Below are positions 41,708 through 54,200 of a DNA stretch of 64,000 nt, one piece after another. Source of the DNA: Paracyclopina nana. Lineage: Eukaryota > Arthropoda > Copepoda > Cyclopoida > Cyclopettidae. The notes under the pieces are model-generated. The model did no database searches. It was not told the DNA's origin and was given only the letters and a program-made list of their open reading frames with translations. The DNA lies in NCBI GenBank assembly GCA_019096065.1, contig JAGUCH010000005.1:7316001-7380000 (forward strand). Direction: 5' to 3'. Every line of letters begins with the position of its first letter. The first letter of the stretch is position 1. The translations under genes were made by a program, and so were the position numbers.

Positions 41708-44700
41708 ATGTCGGAATTTTTCAGCATGTCAGAGTTTCTTGCCAAATTGCTGCCAAACGCCAAATGGGTCCAAAAATGGCTACTTCATTGCAAAAAGTAA
41801 GTTTAACTATTATCTTTCTTTTTGGTTGTAACTTCAGGGACTTTTTAATCTTAGCATTAAATGGAAAAATGATCCTCCACCAAAAAGTCAACCATATCAA
41901 CCAACTCCAATTGAGCATTCAGCCAACATTCTTACACATGGGGTAAGAACTTGTTCAAAGATTCTTAAGTCATGATTTAATATTCTTTAATTGACAGACA
42001 CTTAAAAATTGACAGATTCTTGATTTGAAAGACTCTTGATTTCTAAGATTCTTGATTTCAAAGGTTTAATGACACTTGATTTGCAAGACTTAATTTGACT
42101 CTCGATTTGCAAGACTTAATTTGACTCTTGATTTGCAAGACTTAATTTGACTCTTGATTTGCAAGACTTAATTTGACTCTTGATTTGCAAGACTTAATTT
42201 GACTCTTGATTTGCAAGACTCTTGGTTTCAAGCTTAATTTGAAAGACTCTTAATTTTAGAGACTCTTGATTTGAAAGACTCTTGATTTGAAAGACTCTTG
42301 ATTTGCAAAACTCTTGATTTGCAAGACTCTTAATTTGCAAGACTCTTGATTTGAAAGACTCTTAATTTTAGAGACTCTTGATTTGAAAGACTCTTGATTT
42401 GAAAGACTCTTGATTTGCAAAACTCTTGATTTGCAAGACTCTTGATTTGCAAGACTCTTGATTTGAAAGAATCTTGATTCAAAGACTCAATATTTAAAGA
42501 CACTTGCACTTGATTTGCAAGACTCTTGATTTGAAAGACCCTTGATTTGCTAGACTCTGAATTTACAAGACTCTTGATATGAAAGACTCTTCATTTCAAT
42601 TGCTCTTGATGTGAACTATAGACTCTTGAGGCCTTTAAGAATTTTTGCTTTTCTTTACTTTATAGACTCTTTATTTTGCTTTAAAAGACTGTTTATTCTA
42701 ACCACGCATTTAAAATCCTTTCAGCTCTGGGTCATTCCAATTGTTTGGTACTCTTATTGCCTTATTGAGTCAGCTTCCAGTCCCAGGCAATATTGGGCAG
42801 CTTGGATCTATGGCATTGTCTCAGTGGGTCTATTCTCAGTGTCCACCTGTTTTCACACCATCGCTTCTTTAGGCAAGAACAAGTAGGCAAATCTTTGTTG
42901 TTTACATTTCCGGACCACGTGGCATTTGTTGGGGGGCGGGCCGAAGGCCCGCCCCCCACATTTCGCTGTGACCTATGTCAGAATCCAATTTCCAGACAGG
43001 AAACTGTACCAGGAAACTGTACCAGGAAACTGTACCAGGATATCGACCAGGATATCGACCAGGAAGTAAATTGTGGTCCAGAAAAATGGAAAAATTTCTC
43101 TGACCCCTGCAGGATTCGAACCTGGTACAGTCTGTTTTGCAGCCAGACACTCTACCAGTGAGCCACCTGAGACACATACTTAATGATAAATTTTATCTGC
43201 TACTTACTTAATTGAACACTTTAGGGCAGGCCGTAGGCCTGCCAATTAACATGAAGCTTCAATGGTATGCTGTAGGTTTGCCATTAAATAGTAATTGTGG
43301 AGTGGGTGGAAGGCCCACCCTCCACATTTAGCGGAATCAAATTATCTGCTACTTAATTGAACACTTTTGGGCAGGCCATAGGCTTGCCATTACATAGTAA
43401 TTAGGGAGTGGGCCAAAGGCCCATCCTCCAAATTTAGCAGCATCAAATTATCTGCAACTTAGTTGAACACTTTAGGGCAGGCCGTAGGCTTGCCATTACA
43501 TAGTAATTAGAGAGTGGGCCGAAGGCCCACCCTCCACATTTAGCGGGAATCTAATTATCTTCTACTTAATTGAACACTTTAGGGCAGGCCATAGGCTTGC
43601 CATTACATAGTAATTAGGGAGTGGGCCGAAGGCCCACCCTCCACATTTAGCAGAATCAAATGAAAAGGAGACGTTCACATTGGAACTAGTATGATTATTT
43701 GTAAGCCCTGTGCATATACTGAGCAGGCAACCTGAAATTTGGCATGTGCATTCCTCTCCCAATAGTGCATGATCTTTATTTGGGCCATTTTTTCCCCACC
43801 AAATGACAGACTTCTATTTTTTTCTGCTCTCAAGAAACAAAAAGAGTTGAATTTTTATGTGCGGCTCCCATTTTGCCAGGGCTACAATTTGTATTAATGA
43901 CTTTTTTTCGATTTGGTAAGGGTACTTGTACCAAGCGTTTTTAGTATATTTACAATATCTCTAGCAAGCCTTGGCCAAATGAAGTTAATTTTAGCGTGGA
44001 GCCCTAATTTTGCATTCCCCATAACTTTATAAGTATCAATTTTTCCCTTAAGTGATTCTTCAAAATTGTAGGCCCATGGCATGTTTTTGTTATGATCATC
44101 CTTGGATAGACTAGAATAACATAGTATCTTTGGGGGTGGCAAATCATATACATCCTTCTAGCCCATCCATAGACTGTATGTTTCAACTGTAAATCCAAGG
44201 ACTCCTCTACATCAGAGCAGTCGATCCAAGGACAGTTCTGTTTTGTCAATCCAAGGACTAAGTTTTTACTGTCAATCTTTGGACTATCTGTTGTAGTCTA
44301 TCTAGAGACACTATTGTATGTTCTAGGCAATACAAGTATGGCCACCCATTATCAGTTTCAAAGTGTTCATCCAGATCAGCTACTCAGTATATTTAATGTG
44401 TACAGTGTAATCTTAAGAGGCTAGATGAAGTAAGAGCGGCATGACATTTTCTTGGTGCAAAAGTACAAGCCGCCATAAAATTGAGCTTTTCAATATGTTC
44501 ATCAATAAACCCATCGTTTTGTAGGCTTAAAATGTTGCTTCATAATCTTCTTCGCGGAAAATGTCTCAAAAGATGAAGCAGCGATTTTGTTTTGCAAAAT
44601 ATGATAAACTTTATGCTTAACACGACCCTTAAAAAAATTGTCTCGTTTCGCAAGAACAGACAACGACAACCAAATACTTACTTCTGATTGGTCATTGCAA

Positions 44701-46010
44701 ATTTGCACCTGATTTTGATTGGTCCAGTAATGTCTCTTACATCATCCAGCGTCTTTAGTGTAATCAGAAAGACTAGCATAGTCAGTGTTGTCACAGTGAT
44801 CAGCTTATTTGGCTAAGGCCTACTGGAGATATTGCAAATATACTAAAAATGCTTATAAAGAAGTTTCACGCGCGGCAGTTTTTCCAAATATACTTGCCCA
44901 AAAAGCGCCATCTAGCAAAAAAGTTTGTCCCTCCAATGGCTTATTATGTTGTAGCCTTGGAAGAGAAATAAACTGAGAACTATTTTGAGATTGAAACCTT
45001 ATCAGGGATTTTCGGTTGCCGGTAGAGAAAAATAATTAACAGCTATGATGGTACAAAATTAGTACAAACTTTTGCTCAAAACCGTAGGCCCGCCCCCCGC
45101 TGTCCATTTATGGACGCCTTTACCTAGTTTACTTTTTTGCAGCATTTGGCGAGATTTGCTCCATCGCGGTGACCGAGCCATGATTTACTTGTTCATTGCT
45201 GGTTCTTATACACCCTGGCTGACATTGAAAAATTACCAACCAGATGGATGGGCCAATCAGCTGAACTGGTTAATCTGGATTTTCGCATGCTTCGGCATCA
45301 CTTATCAGCAGATTTTCCACGAAAAATACAAATGGCTGGAAACCACGATTTATTTGATTGTTGCCCTTTGCCCTGGACTGGCTGTCCTTGAAATGGTAAA
45401 TAATTTAAAGGCTAAGAAAATTCTTAAATTAATTGGTTTCAATCAGTTGTTACCTGCTCTAATTTTCTATAAACTGGTAAGATAGCGCATGACACAATTT
45501 GGCACTTTTTGAAGCTTTTTGACCTATTTTGACAAGTTCATCTGGTAGCTTTGGCACAGGTTAAGCCAGAAACGTGATTCTGGTAGCTCTGAGACGAGTT
45601 AGGCTGTTTATGCTTAATTTGGTCATCTGGTAGCTTTGTGACAGGTTAAGCCAGAAAATCGGTTCTGGTTACGCTTTCAAGATATAGCTGAAATCAGGCT
45701 TTTATTTGCTCTATTTGGCTTATTAAGACAAGCTCTTCTGGTAGCCTCAAAACATGTTAAGCACACATACATTACATTCAATCTGAAAAGTCTGGTAACT
45801 CTGAAACTGGTTAATCATAGATAATTTCTGTTTCAGACTGATGAAGTTGGAGTTGCTGAGTTGAAGCAAGGTGGATTTATTTATTTACTTGGTGTGATTT
45901 TCTTCAAATTGGATGGTCGAGTTCCATTGGCTCATGCAATTTGGCATTTGCATGTGGTCATTGCTTCCATGATCCATTTCAATGCAGTTGCTCAGTACCT
46001 AATTGGTTAG
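41708..46010 (+). CDS. PAQR10/11 (MMD-type) seven-TM protein, five exons
   Basis: Exons 41708-41796, 41855-41942, 42725-42882, 45143-45395 and 45837-46010 all have GT-AG ends with matching phases. They give 253 residues, close to MMD-family length. The PAQR (CREST-superfamily) metal-site motifs are all present: EHSANILTH, STCFH, the Asp of DRAMIYLFIAGSYTPWL, and HAIWH near the C-terminus. Seven hydrophobic segments follow a soluble N-terminus (MSEFFSMSEFL). Vertebrate MMD/MMD2 are Golgi-resident and linked to Ras signalling, which is family knowledge and not shown here. Intron 1 is 58 nt. Intron 2 (41943-42724) is filled by a minisatellite. Intron 3 holds transposon copy C. AATAAA follows the stop at about 46045. 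Confidence 0.92.
42000..42640. repeat. Minisatellite in PAQR intron 2
   Basis: Tandem units of GACTCTTGATTTGCAA and GACTTAATTTGACTCTTGAT (about 15-30 bp) fill most of the intron, ending about 80 bp before the acceptor at 42724. Confidence 0.8.
43101..43171 (-). repeat. tRNA-Cys-like module (copy C)
   Basis: B box GGTTCGAATCC (perfect consensus, 43122-43112) and A box TGGCTCACTGG (43165-43155), with a Cys-like GCA loop. Identical in layout to the modules at 8611 and 34249. Confidence 0.7.
43190..43660. repeat. Inverted 106-bp hairpin array (copy C)
   Basis: Four units on the opposite strand to 33190-34230, with the same GGGCAGGCC, CATTACATAGTAATTA and GTGGGCCGAAGGCCCAC blocks. Confidence 0.8.
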
Positions 46011-46749
46011 AAACTCCTAGTCATTCCTTATGATGTGTCAAAAATAAAGAAACATTTAATATCTTATCGTTTGGCAGCTTTAATCTTTAAAATGTCGCAT
46101 TTGAATGTATTGGAGTGGAAACAACTTTTTTTAATTGTTACAATTTTGTTTTGCCAAACTGAAAGCCAAACCAGCTTGAAGAAATCAAGTTACATGCCAA
46201 ATTATTATAAATTGTGCTAGTTAATTTTTAGCGACAACAACTTTTTTGAAAATGTTTCAATCTATTTGTTGAAAATATTTTGCATTCGGATAATTTAAGA
46301 TAATTTTATAAAAGCATAAAAATGAATATATATTTTTTTAAATTGCATTTTAAGCGCTCTTATGCTTAAAGTTAATGCGATATTTTATATTTACATCAAA
46401 AAATAAATTTGCAATGCTACTTTGTTTTCTCAACTTGGGTTGGCCTTCAGTTTTGGAAAATGAAGTTGTTGCCAATTAGAAAAGGTTGTTTTCACTTCTT
46501 GTCAACAATGAACATCGCGTTCAATCCTTTCAACAAACTATTGCAGTCGTCTAATTTACCATAAAATCGAATCTACGCCTCTGTTCAATTGTTGACTTGT
46601 CTTTTTGGTGTCAGGTGAACCGGGCCTGTCATTGTGTTGCGCCACTGAGACAACTTTTATGCACTGAGAAAGTCAGTCGGCGCTCAGACGTCAACGAGGA
46701 CAGAGTGAATAACATTTACCCAAGAGGAGTGATAATTAAGACCTACGCC
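46011..46749. other. PAQR 3' flank and presumptive promoter region of the next gene
   Basis: 46011-46400 is very AT-rich. An AATAAAG at about 46045 could serve the PAQR mRNA. 46600-46740 is less AT-rich and may hold the promoter or leader of the gene starting at 47207. No ORF of interest. Confidence 0.45.
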
Positions 46750-46779
46750 TTGAATTACTAATTCTGCAGTTGAGGCTTT

Positions 46780-47120
46780 GGATCTACTTTCTTTCCTGGA
46801 GGAGATCTACGCCTTTAAAAATATGCCAGGATCTACTCCTTGGCATTATTAAAGTGCCAAGATCTACGGATTCATTGTTTGAAAGTGCCAAGATCTACTC
46901 TTAAATATTTCATAAGTGCCAAGATCAACTCATTCACATTTTGAAAGTGCCAAGATCTACTAGTTGAAAATCAGTGTGCTAAGACCTACTAGCTGCCTCA
47001 GAATAGAAGATCAAAGATCAACTTTTTTTAGAAAGCTAGAAAAAATTAATGTACTAAGATCTACTCTACAAGATCTGTTTAGATTCAAAAATCAAGACCT
47101 ACTGATTCAAAAGTCAAGAT
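46780..47120. repeat. Leader minisatellite AAGTGCCAAGATCTACT
   Basis: About eight to ten diverged units with AAGTGCCAAGATCTACTC-type sequence, spacing 30-60 bp, end 90 bp before the ATG at 47207. It may be 5' UTR or promoter sequence. Confidence 0.6.
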
Positions 47121-47206
47121 TTGGGCCAATTTTCATGACTAGGTGAGGAAATAAGGCCTACGCTTTAAAGTTAGAAGTTGATGTTGAAAAGTGAAAAAGA
47201 TCGAAA

Positions 47207-47615
47207 ATGGCGGGAAGTCAATCGCTGTTTTTGCTGCCAGATCAAGTTTACGAGGACGAATTTGCATCTACTCAATTGTCAAGTGATGAGGAAAGTGAAA
47301 ATAGTGAGAAATACGCGCAAGAAATGAACAAGTTGCTGAAAAGCTTGCAGCTGTGGGACGATTTCGATCTGCTGGAGCCGAATTTGATCTGCTCCGAAAA
47401 TAATTGGCCCGAAAAATGTCGGCGCTTTCTTGTTGACAACAACATCAAACCCGATTTTTTCTGCCAATACGAGAAAATCGTCAGTGAATCTTCGGGAATC
47501 TACAGACGCCGAAAAAGATCTACGAGTGCTTTATCTAGCAAACTAGCATCAAAAGGTCAGCTCAAGAGTAGATCTAAATCGAGTGAGAGATCTCGCCAAA
47601 TTATCTTCAATTCAG
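47207..47615 (+). CDS. First coding exon of an unrecognised protein
   Basis: The ATG at 47207 is in a good context (AAAATGGCG). The open exon runs to a consensus donor TTCAG|GTAAG at 47615, giving 136 codons plus one nt. The protein has an acidic Ser/Glu patch (SSDEESENSEKY), a conserved-looking hydrophobic and aromatic core (LQLWDDFDLLE, then FFCQYEKIV) and a basic Ser-rich tail (RRRKRSTSAL, RSKSSERSR) that could be a nuclear-localisation or RS-like region. No family was recognised. Further exons should lie downstream but none could be joined with confidence. Confidence 0.55.
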
Positions 47616-48537
47616 GTAAGCCAAAAATTCTCTCTTAGACCTAAAAAAATTTTTTGTGTGTTCATTTAGAAATTAAATCGATATGGTATAATTTTCCATC
47701 TTTTAAAAAGTTTTTAAGCTCTTAATTAGACTTAAGTTAAGAAAGATAACATTTGTTAACATTTATTTGTAGAAACTTTGATTTAACTTTGCAATAGGTC
47801 TTAATTATGTTCTTTTAATAAGTTTTTACAGTTTTCATTAGAAGTTAGAAACATTAGTTAAAGTTTATTGATACTTTGATCTAAGATTGAAATGGGTCTT
47901 AATTTTACTTTTAAAAAGTTTTTTATTAGAAGTTAAAAAGTTGAATCTTGTTTTCGGTTAATGAAACTTCAATCTACCTTTGCAATAGGTCTTAATTTCA
48001 CATTTTTTCATAGTTGAAGCGTTATTGTAAATTGGGCGGTACGTAGATCATAATTAGAGTAGACCTCATTTGACAGCCAATCGAAAATTCGTTAGAATGA
48101 AGATGATGGCCAATAAAAGGTGATCAGTATTTTTTCGCACGACCTTGGTTCCTGTTTTTAAGGCTCACCCGCCCAAAATTAGAATTAGACGACAATTTGT
48201 GGCATTTTATGATGGGAAATTGTGAAGGCTGCCAAATTCTTTTGTTGTAACCTAAAACTTGCCAAAATCCTACTAAATTATATCTAAAAAGTGTCTACTT
48301 GCCAAAATGGATCAATTTTGTCAAAAATGGCAGTAAATCAATGAAAGTGTCAAATATTGTCAAAAAAGGAGAAAAAATAAAGTTAGGTGAAAACATTGAA
48401 TTTTTTTTAAAGAAATTGTCAAGAGTGAAAAATAATACTAAGTTAACTAAAGTTTTCTTTAAAAAAGTCTAGAATTGTCTTATATTAAAATAGTTTAAAA
48501 TTAAGCTTTGAAAAAAGTGCCAAAAAATGTCAATAAA
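47616..48537. other. AT-rich probable intron of the 47207 gene
   Basis: A long T/A-rich stretch with loosely repeated TTAATT and GTCTTAATT pieces. No exon found. Confidence 0.4.
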
Positions 48538-48921
48538 AGCTTGTTCTCATAAAACTCAGTAAGGCAGGCGGTAAGCAAAGCAAGGCACTTTGGAAGCTCA
48601 TAACTCAGTAAGTACTGAGCCGATTGGAACCAAATTTGGAGGGATTCATAAGAGCATATCGAAGAATGCCCATGCAAAATTTCATCTGGATCGGAGAACT
48701 CTAAGGAGGTGGCTGATTTTTCTCCTTTGCTTAACTGATTTGCCTCACTTTCAGTAAGGCGGCCTCAGAGTCCTCCAATCCGGATGAAAATTGGCATGAA
48801 GATTCTTCAATACGTCCTTATGAATTCCTCCAAATTTGGTTCCAATCGGACGAGTAGATGCTGAGATATAAGCGCGCAAAGTGCCTTGCTTACCTTACAA
48901 AAATGTTTATGAGAACAAGCT
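48538..48921. mobile_element. 384-bp MITE, TIR AGCTTGTTCTCATAAA
   Basis: Starts AGCTTGTTCTCATAAA and ends TTTATGAGAACAAGCT. The whole length folds: AAGCAAAGCAAGGCACTTT against AAAGTGCCTTGCTTACC, and GGAACCAAATTTGGAGG against CCTCCAAATTTGGTTCC. No coding. Confidence 0.8.
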
Positions 48922-49489
48922 AAAAAGTTACATTTTTTTTGTTGTCAAAAAAGCGGTGAACTGAGTAAAAAGTTGCTAAACAGATCACAATCTTAAACTA
49001 CCAAAAAAGCACAGAGGGAAAAATGGGCATTTTTTCACTTTTTTCAAAATTCGATTATTTTTTGTGGGTAATTTCTGAAATTTCGCATTTTTGACATATT
49101 TGACTCTTTTTTATGCCTTGAAAAAGTTATTGGGCCCAGTGTGCAACATAATGAGAAATGAGAGGTCATCTGCCCAGTGTGCGTAAAAAAACAGCTGATG
49201 AATTTGTGCGCGCAAAATGGCAATTAAAAATAATGAGAAATTCAAATCATCGTTTGCATTTTTGTCATCTTGACATTTCCGCCATTAGGTAATCCCAAAA
49301 AAAGCGAGAGCTTTTTTGTCCATTTAGATAAGAAAACAACTGGTAGCCTTACTACCAAAGATGTGCACAGCGGGGTAATCCGGCCTAAAAAAATGAGGAT
49401 TTATATGATATGGTTTCTCGGCAATTTGTAGATTTACGTATTTGTGAAGCAAAAGTAAATTTTGTGAACAACTATTTTTAATTGGATGT

Positions 49490-50145
49490 TGTTTCAGTGA
49501 AATGAAAGTTTCTTCATTAAATTGAAAGTTATTTAACTGAATTGAGAGGAATTTCATTGGAATGAATGTTATTTCACTGAATTAAAAGTTTGCTCTTTCA
49601 AATGACTGCTATTTCACTCAAATGAGAGTTATTTCACACTGAGTAACGTTTATTATTAGAATAAGATTTATTTCACAAAAGTTATTTCATGAAAAAGAAA
49701 GTTATTTCACGAGAAAGCAAGCTATTTCGCTGAAATGTAAGTTATTTCACAAAAAAGAAAGTTAATTTAAAAAAAAGTTCTTTTTCTAAAGGAAAGTTAT
49801 TTCACAAAATGAAAGATATTTCACAAAATGAAAGATATTTCACAAAATGAAAGTTATTTATTTCGCTGAAATGAAAGTTATTTCGCTGAAATGAAAGTTA
49901 TTTCACTGAAATGAAAGTTATTTCACTACAATGAAAGTTATTTCGCTGAAATGAAAGTTATTTCGCTGAAATGAAAGTTGTTTCGCTGAAATGAAAGTTG
50001 ATTCGCTGAAATGAAAGTTATTTCGCTGAAATGAAAGTTATTTCGCTGAAATGAAAGTTATTTCGCTGAAATGAAAGTTATTTCGCTGAAATGAAAGTTA
50101 TTTCGCTGAAATGAAAGCTATTTCACTGAAATGATTTTCACAGAA
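49490..50145. repeat. 20-bp minisatellite GAAATGAAAGTTATTTCGCT
   Basis: At least 15 near-perfect units at 49860-50120, degrading to the left. It ends against the tRNA-related element at about 50170. Confidence 0.85.
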
Positions 50146-50173
50146 AATCTGAGCTATTTCACTGAAATATCAA

Positions 50174-50380
50174 TTATTGGAGGGCGGGCCGAAGGCCCGC
50201 CCTCCACATTTCGCTGTGACCTATGTCACTCCCCAGTTTTTAGCCAGGAAACTGCACCAGGATATCGACCAGGAAGTAAATTGCAATCCAGAAAAAACCA
50301 GAAAAATAACTGCCTGTTGTGGGATTTGAACCTGGGTCTGACTGCATTGCAATCAGACACTCTGTCACTGAGCCACCAAA
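50174..50380 (-). mobile_element. tRNA-related short element
   Basis: Minus strand: tRNA-Cys-like head (50380-50312; B box GGTTCAAATCC, loop ATTGCAA), a body with TTTACTTCCTGGTCGATATC and a perfect 27-bp palindrome GGAGGGCGGGCCGAAGGCCC... at 50178-50204. Inserted after ATTATT. The best-preserved complete copy. Confidence 0.75.
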
Positions 50381-51259
50381 GCATCACATAAAATTTACTT
50401 CTCTGATCAGCATTATCAATGAAAAAGTTGAAGTTGAGCAAATTTTTAGGATTGCCTGTACCCCAAGCAAATTTTGTATGTTGGCCGCATTCTGCCCAGT
50501 GGCCGTAGGCCTCTGGGCAGAATATGGCAGTTACTGTTTTTCCAAAGATGGGATTTAAACCTTCATCCCATTAAACACAAACAGCAATGCTATATACAAT
50601 TTGATTGATGCATATTATTGGGAGCGGGCAAAAGGCCCGCCCCTACTCAATTTTTTATGAGGGCGGGCCGTAGGCCCGCCTTCCACATTTCCCTGTGACC
50701 TATGTCACTCCCCAGTTTTTAGCCAGGAAACTGCACCAGGATATCGACCAGGAAGTAAACTGTTATTCAGAAAAAGACAAAAAATGTTTGCCTATACCGG
50801 GATTTGAACCTGGATTGGACTGCATTGCAATCTAACACTCTGTCACTGAGCCATCAGAACATCACACAATTTTTCCAACTCTTTGCAGTATCATTCATAG
50901 CAAAAGTTGAACAAATGTTTTGGTTTGCCCCTACACCAAACAAATTATTCAGTATTATTCGGGCAATATTTGTGGGAGCGGGCAGAAGAAGACCCGCCCT
51001 CCACATTTCACTGTGACATATATTGCTCCCCTGTTTGAAAATGGAAACAACAAAAACCAATGACCCACCATGATTCCTTTGTATGCTTCTTCTCTGATAT
51101 TATATGCTTTTTGCAACAAGGACATTTTAAGAAGAGCAATATTCGGGCAGTGTAAGTGAGAGCGGGCCAAAGGCCCGCCCATTCTCATTATTTTTGGGAG
51201 GGAGGGCTCTCATAACTCAAACTGCAATACTATCAACAAATTGATTGAAGCACATTATT
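50381..51259. repeat. Cluster of decayed tRNA-related short elements
   Basis: 50630-50860 is a further copy (minus; tRNA-like head 50858-50791 with loop ATTGCAA, palindrome near 50660). 50940-51060 and 51130-51190 are partial copies with palindromic ends. 50490-50580 repeats the block at 3635-3730. No genes. Confidence 0.65.
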
Positions 51260-54200
51260 GGGAGTGGGCAAAAGGCCTGCCCTCCACATTTCACTGTGAC
51301 TTGTGTTGCTCCCCTGTTTGAAACAAGAAGCTGTACAAAAACCAATCAGGCACCATGATTCCTTTGTATATGTGATGTTTCTAGTTTGATATTAAGTGCT
51401 TTTTGAAAATACAAAATTTTAAGAAGAGCAATAGGCAGGAAATATTAGTTGGAGCGGATCAAAAACCCGCCCATTCTAATTATTTTTGGGAGGCTGGGCC
51501 CTCATAACTCAAACTGCTATCAACAAAGTTATTGAAGCATATTATTGAGAGTGGGCAAAAGGCCTGCCCCCTCTCCCTTCCCAATGCATCTCTGTCCTGT
51601 CTATCCAAGGAGTGTGTGTTCTAACAATCGATCCAAGTAGTATCCCTCTTGTTGATCCAAGGACTGTACAAGTAGTTGATCCAAGTAGGATGTATATTGC
51701 AGTTTTGAGTTTTTGGGATAAGTTTCAAATCCCCTCTTTGGAAAAAGAAACACTACCACATTCAGCACAGAGGCCTACAGCCTCTTGTGCAATTTCAGCA
51801 AAATGTCAAGGGTAGGCCTTCAGTCTGACTTCCAAAAGAAGGACCCAGATCATGACCAACAAAACATTTCAGGAACATGGCCTACTGGTATGACTGACCC
51901 AGAACATAGCATGACAGGGACCAACTACTATTCTATTATTCTAACATACTAAGTTGGGGCTCATTTGTGTAACCTAACTGACTTGTGACTTAACTAGCTT
52001 GGGCTGACTTGGTTAAACACAAACTACTTAGGAATGACTTGGGTAGCCAAGCCTTATTAAGCTTCACCTTGTGCAGCCACTTAAGGAGTGACTTGAGTCA
52101 CCATTTCTGACTTTGGAAACCATAGCTGAATTGAGGAGCAATGGATTACTTGGATAATGGTTATCCAAGTAATCCATTGCTGACTTAGATTTACCATGAC
52201 ATAGGTAAATTTTGGGCAGCCAGGTCCAAGAACTGACTAAAATCTATTAGAACAGTTGGGACTCCTTCCCTTGGATTCACAATGGATCGTCCATGGATAG
52301 ACTACGACAAATTGGCCTCTCATGGACAAAATAAATCGTTCTTGGATCAATTACTTTTACAGATAATCCATGGATCATCATTGGATCGACAATCAGAACA
52401 CACAGGCCGTAGATAGACCAGGACAGACATATATTGGGTTCGACCAAGATGATCTATAGTAATAAGGTGAGTTCTTGTCGCTGCTTTACTATAGCACACA
52501 GTCTGACTGAGCTGTGGTAGGCTTCAAGACAAAATTTCAATAGAATTCTGTGGATTTCACTTTCAAAAATTTCCATAACCAGCCTTAAATTATCAAAAAG
52601 TGCCCAAATTGCATACTTTTTTAAAAAAGACAGAACTTATCTAGGAGCTCTGTTGAAGACGCGTGAGATTAGCCTGCTTGCCTCCATGACTGACACGTCA
52701 CTTGAGCTCACGCGCTATGTAGTAAGAACTACTAGCGCCACCTAGGCTAAGACAAACAGATTTGGTGATTTTAGCATGCAAAACTTGCGTCAAGAACTCA
52801 CTTACGAGACCCCCCTGGGTTCGACAAGAAATACCAACTCACATAAAAAGCCATTTCCGCAATCTCTAGAAATTCCACCAATTGGCCAAATTCTCATTTC
52901 AAGACCAATTTTCAGCATCTTATTTTTGAATGACTTCTTGGCTATCAAAAGTGCCCAAAGTAGTAGATATTGACAAATAAGATGAAATTTTGCCTTAAAA
53001 ATAAATTTTTCTTGGATATAGTCCATTTTTGGAGAAAAAGAAGAACAGTTTGGCCATTTTGAGGCAATCAAGATATTGTGAGAAAAAAAATAACCAAGAC
53101 ACCATTTCAGGATAATCAATTGAAATTGGGCCTGGAAATTTATGGAATGAGGAGATATGATAGACTGTTTTTAGCTTATGGCTATAAGAAAAAGATTTTG
53201 AAATACTGTCTCAAATGTAGCTATACTTTTGCTGCAAGAGTCAAAATTCAGTTGCTGAGCACTTTCTCCAGCCATGGTAGTCTCTTTTGCCAGTCTATCC
53301 AAGGATAGTCTGTTCTGCCAGTCTATCCAAGGACAGAATGTTTTTGTCAATACAGGGACAGTTTGTTGCTGCATTCTAACAATGTACAGGGTGCAGCGCC
53401 AAAAATGCAATTGTGCAACAGCCAATTCGGCCAGTTTCTTTACTACTTCTGAGCAGCCCGCTGTGTGTAGGGGCTCCTATCCTAGGATCTACTATGGACC
53501 TGGACTAGAAACTACTGTGATGCACCTGGACTAGCATCTACACTGGACCCGGAATTGAATCTACTGCCACAACGTACCAGGAATAGAAACTACTGTGACA
53601 GAACTGGAATAGGATCTACTGTGTAACATAACAGGAATAGCATCTACAGACCTGTATTTACATCTACTACAAAGACAGAAAAGGAATAGAATCCACTAGA
53701 ACAAAAACTAGGCCAGCAAAGTTAGTAATACATCAGGTAGATAAATCAGCTAAGTGATTAAGGTCATGACAAATAAGATATATTGAAGTATGCAACAAGT
53801 CCTAGAAGTCTTGGCCATGTTTTTCAGTCAGGAAGAACTTTGGCATAAAAAGTCATAGTCTAATAAGTAAAACACAAGTCTTGAACTTATAGGCAAGTCT
53901 TGGAGTTATAGGCAAGCCCTTAAGTTTTGGCCAAATCCTGAAGTATTGGCCAAGTCCTGAAATTTTGGTAAGTCCTGAAGTTTCAACTAAGTCCTAAGTA
54001 TTGGCTAAGTCTTGAAGCTAGAGACAAGTCCTGAAGTATTGGCCAAGTTCTGAAGTTAAGGTAAATCCTGAAGTTAAAAGCAAGTCTTGAAGTGAGAGGC
54101 AAGTCCTTAAGGTTCAGCCAAGTCCTAAAGTCCAAATCTTGAATGTAGTGGCCAAGTCCTGAAGTCCAAATCTTGAATGTTTTGGCCAAGTCCTGAAGTA

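Larger units (their letters stand above)
42931..45127 (+). mobile_element. Helentron-like element, copy C, in PAQR intron 3
   Basis: The intron sequence gives both edges. The 5' end is GGGGGGCGGGCCGAAGGCCC plus GCCCCCC after TTTGTT. The 3' end is the hairpin plus CTAG (45124-45127) before TTTACTTTTTTGCAG. The interior is a shortened version of A and B: tRNA-Cys-like module, inverted 106-bp array, then unique blocks. The element is in the same orientation as the gene. Without it the intron would be 63 nt. Confidence 0.75.

Noticed and set aside
29080..45127. A single 16-kb transposon with about 260-bp terminal inverted repeats enclosing the zinc-finger genes
   Set aside because: Copy C is bounded on both sides inside the PAQR intron (42931-45127) and copy B ends at its own GC palindrome (34457). 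The inverted match is therefore two separate copies in opposite orientation.
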